Source of the DNA: Candidatus Streptomyces philanthi
GTDB lineage: Bacteria; Actinomycetota; Actinomycetes; Streptomycetales; Streptomycetaceae
Direction of reading: 5' to 3'
Length of the DNA: 64,000 bases
Assembly: GCA_018114805.1 (NCBI GenBank)
Contig: CP073042.1
Coordinates: forward strand, 1,612,001 to 1,676,000
Position numbers and translations under genes: made by a program. The notes under the pieces are model-generated. The model saw nothing but the letters and a program-made list of their open reading frames with translations, was not told the DNA's origin and made no database searches. Shown piece after piece: positions 58,065 to 64,000 of this stretch. Numbering within the stretch: position 1 is the first letter of the stretch; each line of letters begins with the position of its first letter.

Positions 58065-61000
58065 TCAGCCGATTCCGAGTTCCTTGTTGATGAGCGCGAA
58101 CATCTCGTCGTCGGACGCGGACGCGAGTCCGTCGCCCGCGGCGGGGTCCGCGACGGGTCCCCCGTCGCTCGGGCCGGTCGCGTCGATCTTCCACAGCAGG
58201 TTGCGGAGTCGCTCCGAGACCCGGGTGCGGACGGCGTCGTCGATCGCGCCGGCGGCGAGGTGGCGCTCCAGGCTCTCCACGTCCGCCCACAGGTCGGGGA
58301 GTTCGGACGCGGCGGACTGTGCCTGGTGCGGGAAGAGGTCGGTGTGGAGCTGGCGGGCCAGCTCCTGCGGCGTGGGGTGCCGGTACAGGACCGTGCTGGG
58401 CAGCGACAGCCGGTGGCCTCGCCCAGCACGTCCCGGAACTCCACGGCGGACAGCGAGGTCAGCCCGGCGTCGCGGAACGACTTGTCCGGCTCGATGTCAC
58501 CGGCCGTGCCGTGGCCGAGCACCGCCGCCGCGTGCCCGCGTACGAGGTCGAGCAGCGCGGCCTCGCGCTCGGGGGCGGACGCCTCGGCCAACCGGGCGAG
58601 CGGCGGGCGCGGTTGGCCCGCGTCCCGGTCGCCGCCCCGCGCCCCGTGCGAGGGGGCGGGCTCCGCCGGGGCTCCGTGCCCCGTGCCCCGTGCGGCGAGG
58701 CCGGCGGTGACGGCGGTGTGGGCGGCCCCGTGCTCCGTGACCGGCGTGGCGCCGTCGGCCCCGTGCGGGGCCCCGTGCGCGGCGGCGGAACGGTCCGCGT
58801 CGGCCGGGTGGCCGGTGGCGGGCACGGCCCAGTGGGAGGTGCGCTGGAAGGCGTAGGTGGGCAGGTCCAAGGGGCGGGCACCGGGGAGGGCCGGGCTCCA
58901 GTCCACACCGGGACGCCGGCGGCGAACGCGGCGGCCACGAGCGCAGGAAGCGCTCCGGCCGGCCCTCGTCGCGGCGCAGCGACCCGAGGACCGCGACCCG
59001 GCCCGCGCCACCCGCCCCGGCGTGCCCCGCCGCCCCGGCGGCCTCCTCGGCGACCGCCTCGGCCGTCTCCTCGATGCCCATGATCAGTACGGGGTGGCTG
59101 CTGGCCTCGACGAAGACGGTGTGCCCGTCGGCGAGCAGCAGCCGGGTGATCCGCTCGAAGTCGACGACCTCGCGCTCGTTGCGCAGCCAGTACCCGGCGT
59201 CCAGCGGCTCCGTGTCCGGCCGTATCCGGCCCTCGACAGTGGAGTAGAACGGCACCTTCGGGGGGCGCGGCGCGAGGTCCGCGAGGCCGGACAGGAGTTC
59301 GTCGCCGATGGCGGCGACGCCGGGTCCGTGCGAGGCGTAGTCCATCGGCAGCCGCTTGGTGCGGACGCCGTCCTCGGCACAGCCCGCGGCGAGCGCGTCG
59401 AGGGCGGCGACCTCGCCGCCCACCACGGTGGACAGCGGCTCGTTGACGACGGCCACCGCGGCCCGGTCCGCGTACGGGGCGACGCGCGCACGGGCCTGGG
59501 CGCGGGGCAGTTCGACGGCGAGCATGCCGCCGTGGCCCGACAGGTGCGCGCCGATCAGCCTGGACCGCAGGGCCACCACGCGGGCCCCGTCCTCCAGCGT
59601 GAGCAGGCCCGCAACGACGGCCGCCGCGATCTCGCCCTGCGAGTGGCCGACCACCGCGGCCGGCTCCACGCCGTACGAGCGCCGCAGCTCGGCCAGCAAG
59701 ACGGTCACCGCCCACAGCAGCGGCTGCACCACGTCGACGCGGTCCAGCGGGCCGTTCACGGCCGCCGCGAAGTCCCAGTCGACGTGCGGTGCCAGCGCCT
59801 CGCCGCAGCGGGCCATCCGCTGCGCGAACACCGGCGAGGTGGCCAGCAACTCCCGCCATGCCCACCCACTGCGCGCCCTGCCCGGGGAAGACAAGGACGG
59901 GCCGCACGGCGCCGCGCGCCACGCCCCGTACCAGGCCGGCGTCGCGCTCGCCCGCGGCGAGCGCCGCGAGGCCGGCCACGAGGGCGTCCCGGTCCGCGCC
60001 GACGACGACGCGGTGCTCGAAGGCGGTACGGGTGGTGGCCAGCGCGTGCCCGATGTCCCGGTGGTCGTACGCCGGGTGGGCCGCGACGTGCTCGCGCAGC
60101 CGCTCGACCTGGACGCGCAACGCCGCGCCGCCACGGGCGGTGAGCACCCAGGGCACGGGGCACTCGGCGCGGGCGCCGCCGCCCGCCACCACCGCGTCCG
60201 CCACTACCGCCGCGCCCGTCTCGCCCGCCGCGCCCGTCTCTTCCGTCGCGTCGGCCGGGCCCGCGCGGCGTCGTGCTCGGGGCGGTGCACGGCGCTGCCC
60301 TCGGGGCCGTCCTCGGCCCCGGGTTCGGGCTCCGCGCCGGGCGGCTGGGCGAGGACCACGTGGCAGTTGGTGCCGCCCATGCCGAACGCGCTGACGCCGG
60401 CCAGCAACGGCCGCTCGGGGTGCGGCCAGGGGCCGCGCTCGGCCTGCACGCGCAGGCCCAGGCGGGCCAGCGGGATGTCAGGGTGCTCCCGGGTGAAGTG
60501 CGGGCTGGGCGGCAGCTCGCGGTGGCGCAGGCTGAGCACCGTCTTGACCAGCCCGACGAGGCCGGCCGCCGCCTCCAGGTGGCCGACGTTGTTCTTGGCC
60601 GAGCCGACCCGCAGCGGGTCGCCCGGCGGGCGGCCCGCGCCGTGGACCGCGCCGAGCGCGGCCGCCTCGACCGGGTCGCCGACGACCGTACCGGTGCCGT
60701 GCAGTTCGACGTACTGCACCCGCGCCGGGTCGGTGCCGGCCCGCTCGTGGGCCAGGCGTAGCACCTCCTCCTGGGCGGCGCGGCGCGGCGCGGTCAGGCT
60801 GTCGCCGCCACCGTCGTTGTTGACCGCGCTACCGAGCAGCAGGCCGTGCACCACGTCGCCGTCGGCGCGCGCCGTGGCCAGCGGCTTGAGCACCACGACG
60901 GCGCCGCCCTCGCCCCGTACGTAACCGTCGGCACCGGCGTCGAAGGGGCGGCAACGGCCGGTGGCCGACAGCGCGCCCATGGCCCGCGCGCCCGCGGTGG

Positions 61001-61613
61001 TCCCGGGCGCCACGATCAGGTTCACGCCGCCGAGCAGCGCGACGGTGGACTCGCCACGCCGCAGGTTCTCACACGCCAGGTGGACGGCCACCAGCGACGA
61101 GGACTGGCCGGTGTCGACGCCGAGGCTGGGCCCGGTCAGGCCCATGGCGTACGAGACGCGGCCGGCGAGCACGCCGCGCTGGGCGCCGGCGAAGGCGTAC
61201 GGGTCGACCGTGCCGTGGCCCAGGGTGAGGTGGGCGTACTCGTCCCACATGGCGGCGGTGAACACGCCGGTGCGGCCGGCGCGCAGGCGGTCGGGGTGGG
61301 TCCGGGAGTGCTCGGTGGCCTCCCAGCACAGTTCGAGCATGAGGCGCTGGTGCGGGTCCATGGCGGCGGCCTCGCGGGGCGAGATGCCGAAGAACTCCGC
61401 GTCGAAGGTGTCCACGCGCTCCAGGTAGCCGGCCCGCTCCGGGCGGCCAGCGCCACCGCCGCCCTGGTGCGACCAGCGCCCCGCCGGCGCCGGGCCGACC
61501 GCGTCGCGCCCGGCGCCCAGGAGGTCCCAGAACGCGCCGGGCCCGGCCGCGCCAGGCAGCCGGCAGGCCATGCCCACCACGGCGATGGGCGCGACGTTCT
61601 CGTACGTCCTCAT
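58065..61613 (-). pseudogene. PKS loading protein: KSQ-AT-ACP with C-terminal docking domain (frameshifted)
   Basis: ATG 61613 follows GGGGGA. KSQ ~61.6-60.35 kb: the active-site Cys is Gln (VDTGQSSSL, codon CAG at 61104-61106) with VELHGTGT and KNNVGHLEAAAG intact, so it decarboxylates but cannot condense. AT ~59.95-58.95 kb has GHSQG and MDYASHGP, the methylmalonyl type, so the starter is expected to be propionyl made from methylmalonyl-ACP. ACP ~58.55-58.4 kb ([12 protein letters not shown], Ser for phosphopantetheine). The end [15 protein letters not shown] is a C-terminal docking domain, matching the N-terminal dock of the extension PKS 67 bp downstream. Frame changes near 60210, 59865, 58930 and 58420. 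Confidence 0.85.
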
Positions 61614-61918
61614 GCGAATCCCCCGATGACGAAGTACCTGGCCGCGCGCCGGCCACGGGACGGCGGTCCCGCCGCCGTCACAGCCGCCGCTGCCGCGCGC
61701 GACTCCCTTCCGGCCGGGCCCGCGGTGGAGCGGGCCAGTCGCACGGAAGGTGGGTGTTTTTGCCTTTCGTTGGCCGAGCCATGCGAAGAATTGATCAGTC
61801 CGTACGACGATCCATGCATGGCCTTGACCGAGCCATGGGCATGATTCTGGGATGAGGTGTGGGCGCGAAACCCTGGGGCGCGCCCCCAGCATCACGGCCG
61901 CGGCGTGGACTTCTGGGG

Positions 61919-62303
61919 TCAGGCGCCGTCGGCGGGTGCCACGTCGGTCGCCCCCCCAGTAGGCGCGCATGTCCTCGATGAGCCCGTTGGCGTCGAACCG
62001 GAACACCGAGGTCGCGTTGACCGCGAGCCGGCCGCCCGCGGGGTCCTGCGGGTTGCGGATGGTGGCCCGCAGGCCGGCCGCGACGTGCTGGTCGTCCTGC
62101 GATCCGGTGAGCGTGCCCGGGGTGTCCTGGGTGCCGAACTCCTCGACCACGCGCTGGAAGTAGGCCCGGATGGCCTCCGCGCCCTCCACGGGGCCGGTGC
62201 CGACCGGGTCCTCGACCCGGGCGCCGGGGGCGTCCACGTCGCCGGCGTTGACCCGCTCGAAGTAGTCGAGCACCAGTCGCTTGCGCTCGGTCTCGTCGGG
62301 CAT
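61919..62303 (-). pseudogene. SnoaL/ketosteroid-isomerase-like protein, frameshift at a C7 run
   Basis: ATG 62303 has AGGAGGA seven bases upstream. PDETERKRLVLDYFERVNAGDVDA, VEDPVGTGPVEGAEAIRAYFQ and ATSVFRFDANGLIEDMRAYWG follow the KSI family; the Asp of VEDPVG is the catalytic base position. After GDVDA about six residues normally present (LxLFA) are missing. At a run of seven C on the plus strand (61951-61957) one base too many shifts the end; with six the frame gives GATDVAPADGA and the stop at 61919. It is the first gene of the PKS operon and may isomerise a double bond or act in release or cyclisation of the polyketide. Confidence 0.72.
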
Positions 62304-62875
62304 GAAGTCCTCCTGGTGTGGTGCGGTTGGTGTGGTTGGTGCGATGCGCGCGCGGGCCTCGCCACCCGGCGGACCCGCGCCACGGCGACCGGCCCCGGGA
62401 CCCGGGACCACTGCGCCCCGTGAGCCGACGCGGCGACCGGCGACGGCGCGTGCCGCGCCCCGGCCGCACGGGACGGAGCCGGGAACGGGGCGCGCCACCG
62501 CCCCGCGGACAGCGACCGGACGCGGCGCCCCGTGCTGGTTACGGCGCCGTGTGCCCCGCGGTCCGGCTCAGCGCCCCGTGCCCCGTGCGCGGCGCCGCGG
62601 TGGATCGGCCGGCCTCGCGGCCCGGGGGTGCCCCGGGCGCTCGCCGTGCCGGCCGCGCGCCCTTCCGGGGCCCGGACTCCGACACGGGGTACGGCGCCGA
62701 AGGGGGGCACCGCCCGTGCGCCGCTCGCGGGCGGCGTGGACCGGGCGCCGGGGCGCGTGGGCACGCCTGCGGCACGGCCCCCGACTCGGGCGGGGGCCAT
62801 GCTGTGATTCTGCGGGTCGACCACCCCGGAAGACCTCGGGTCACGCCCCAGCAGCAACCCCAGCCTTTGCGACCC
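62304..62875. other. Long intergenic region between regulator and PKS operon
   Basis: About 570 bases. It is very G+C-rich with recurring CCCCGTG and GCGCC motifs and no credible gene on either strand. It should hold the PKS operon promoter and targets of the LAL regulator. Around 62800-62820 a short less G+C-rich patch (CATGCTGTGATTCTGCG) is the best promoter candidate. Confidence 0.4.
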
Positions 62876-64000
62876 TCACACCCTGGCCAGGGCATCCCGC
62901 AACTCCCCCCGGGAGGCGATGCCGAGCTTGCGGTAGGCCTGCCCCAGGTGCCACTCGACCATCTTGACCGTGACGAAGAGCATGTGCGCGATCTCCTGGT
63001 TGCGCTTGCCCTCGGCCGCCAGCGCCGACACCGAACGCTCCCTGGGGGTCAGCCCCGAGACCCCGGTGCGGGTGGGCACCCGGGCCCGTACGCTCATGGC
63101 CGCCAGCTCCATCCGCACCCGCTTGCCGAGCGCCGCCGCCCCGGTGGCGTCCGCGATCTCCGCCGCCTTCCGCAGCAGCGACCTGGCCTGGTCGGTCTGC
63201 CCGTGCTCGCGCAGCGCGGCGCCGCACTCGACCAGGGCCCGGCAGCGCTCCAACGCCGCGGGGCTGTCCCGCAACAGGGCCACCGCCTCCTCCAACTGTC
63301 GCAGCCCGGCCCGGCCGCCCGTGGCCAGGCCGCTGGCGACGAGCGCGCCGGCGATGGCGCGCGGGGTGCCGAAGCGGCGCGCGGCGGCCAGGCACTCGGC
63401 CGCCGGGCTCAGCGCCGGGCAATCGGTGCCCCACTCGCGCAGCGCCTCGGCGGCCCGCAGCAGGTCGCCGACGCCAGCCTCGGTCTCGCCCTGCGCGATC
63501 CGCAGCCGGCTGCGGGCCATGACCAGCGGGAGGTAGGGCGGTTGGCGGGAGATGTCGGCGCCGAGGCCGCAGCGGTCGATGACGCACATGGCGATCCGGG
63601 TCTGCCCCTGGGCGACCAGCGCGTCGATGAGCGCGCCGGCCGCGAACGGCATGCCCATCGGCGGCACCCCGGCCTCGTCCGTGGACCCGAGCGCCAGCGA
63701 GCCGTCCATCTCCGCCTCGGCCAGCATGCCGCGCTGGAACCGCACCCAGGCGTGCAGGGCCCGCAGGTCCACGGTGGCCAGGTGCATGCCGCGCTCCTCG
63801 GACTCGCGCAGCGCGTCCTCCAACAGCCGGTCGGCCTCCAGGAGCCGGTCGCAGCAGGCGAAGGCCAGCGCGATCAGCCAACCCGCCTGCGCGCCGCCGT
63901 CCGGCGGGTCGATCAGCGGCCCCTGCAACAGCGCCCGCTCACCGCTGGCCACCACCGCGTCGGCGGTGCCGCCGCTGATCAGCGCCTCGAACGTCTGCTG
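62876..64000 (-). CDS. LuxR-family (LAL-type) regulator, C-terminal part
   Basis: The gene enters from the right edge; 375 codons are visible with no stop. The visible part is a long helical TPR-like region (LIALAFACCDRLLEADRLLEDALRESEE; AAEALREWGTDCPALSPAAECLAAARRFG) ending in a LuxR HTH: GLTPRERSVSALAAEGKRNQEIAHMLFVTVKMVEWHLGQAYRKLGI. This is the C-terminus of a large LAL regulator whose N-terminal ATPase lies outside the window. Such proteins activate polyketide clusters; it is read in the same direction as the PKS operon, 570 bp upstream of it. The visible part is intact. Confidence 0.88.
   Translation of the reverse strand, partial: QQTFEALISGGTADAVVASGERALLQGPLIDPPDGGAQAGWLIALAFACCDRLLEADRLLEDALRESEERGMHLATVDLRALHAWVRFQRGMLAEAEMDGSLALGSTDEAGVPPMGMPFAAGALIDALVAQGQTRIAMCVIDRCGLGADISRQPPYLPLVMARSRLRIAQGETEAGVGDLLRAAEALREWGTDCPALSPAAECLAAARRFGTPRAIAGALVASGLATGGRAGLRQLEEAVALLRDSPAALERCRALVECGAALREHGQTDQARSLLRKAAEIADATGAAALGKRVRMELAAMSVRARVPTRTGVSGLTPRERSVSALAAEGKRNQEIAHMLFVTVKMVEWHLGQAYRKLGIASRGELRDALARV

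Noticed and set aside
52413..58090. Several long plus-strand frames across the PKS
   Set aside because: They are antisense to KS, AT and KR domains and contain no motif of their own.
62304..62875. Recurring CCCCGTG and GCGCC words as a possible CRISPR or iteron array
   Set aside because: Spacing is irregular, copies are short and imperfect, and similar words are scattered through the whole G+C-rich cluster.

Overview
The window looks like chromosomal DNA from a Streptomyces or close relative. G+C is very high, GTG and TTG starts are common, neighbouring genes overlap by 1-4 bp, leucine TTA codons are rare and sit in regulatory or accessory genes, and there are XRE/DUF397 pairs and a modular type I polyketide synthase (PKS) with a LAL-type regulator.

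Layout. 1-3.6 kb: a minus-strand histidine-utilisation operon (hutU, an M20 amidohydrolase, hutF running off the left edge) with an operator-like inverted repeat upstream. 3.8-7.1 kb: a methyltransferase remnant, an AraC regulator and a drug-efflux MFS, all broken. 7.2-13.3 kb: a minus-strand hydroxyproline/proline catabolic cluster (epimerase, DapA-family deaminase, FAD/[2Fe-2S] oxidoreductase, an FAD dehydrogenase fused to a [2Fe-2S] domain, an XRE-cupin regulator). 13.7-20.1 kb: a LysA-like decarboxylase, a P-loop kinase, a GAF-SpoIIE phosphatase, a cupin, a membrane protein and an RpiR regulator. 20.5-28.5 kb: an accessory island with a helical-repeat protein, a very large P-loop NTPase, an ISAzo13-type insertion sequence and the truncated N-terminus of a DUF2075/Schlafen-like helicase. 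28.6-31.5 kb: a MarR regulator divergent from an MFS-SDR pair. 31.6-37.1 kb: a coupled AAA+ ATPase-TPR pair, small genes of unknown role and an XRE-DUF5753/DUF397 pair. 37.2-41 kb: a CHAT protease fused to an alpha/beta hydrolase, its proline-rich partner and a serine-hydrolase remnant. 41.3-45.4 kb: TetR, an MMPL transporter and a phosphotransferase. 45.5-64 kb: a reduced polyketide cluster (DUF5988 protein, extension PKS, KSQ loading PKS, ketosteroid-isomerase-like protein, LAL regulator).

The dominant feature of the sequence is damage. I count nine in-frame stop codons and well over twenty frameshifts in genes that are otherwise well conserved, and several enzymes lack an internal block of residues. 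Many lesions share a base context (ACGC read as AAGC, an extra T after CT), which points to sequencing or assembly error for a large part, although real decay by the insertion sequence is also present. Genes whose frame is broken here are typed as pseudogene; in the living strain many may be intact.

The best candidates for an undescribed system are the CHAT-hydrolase pair at 37.2-40.6 kb and the large NTPase island at 20.5-28.5 kb. Both look like conflict or defence loci. The polyketide cluster has a propionate-type KSQ loading module and ends in a ketosynthase followed by a degenerate acyltransferase, with no carrier protein or thioesterase.
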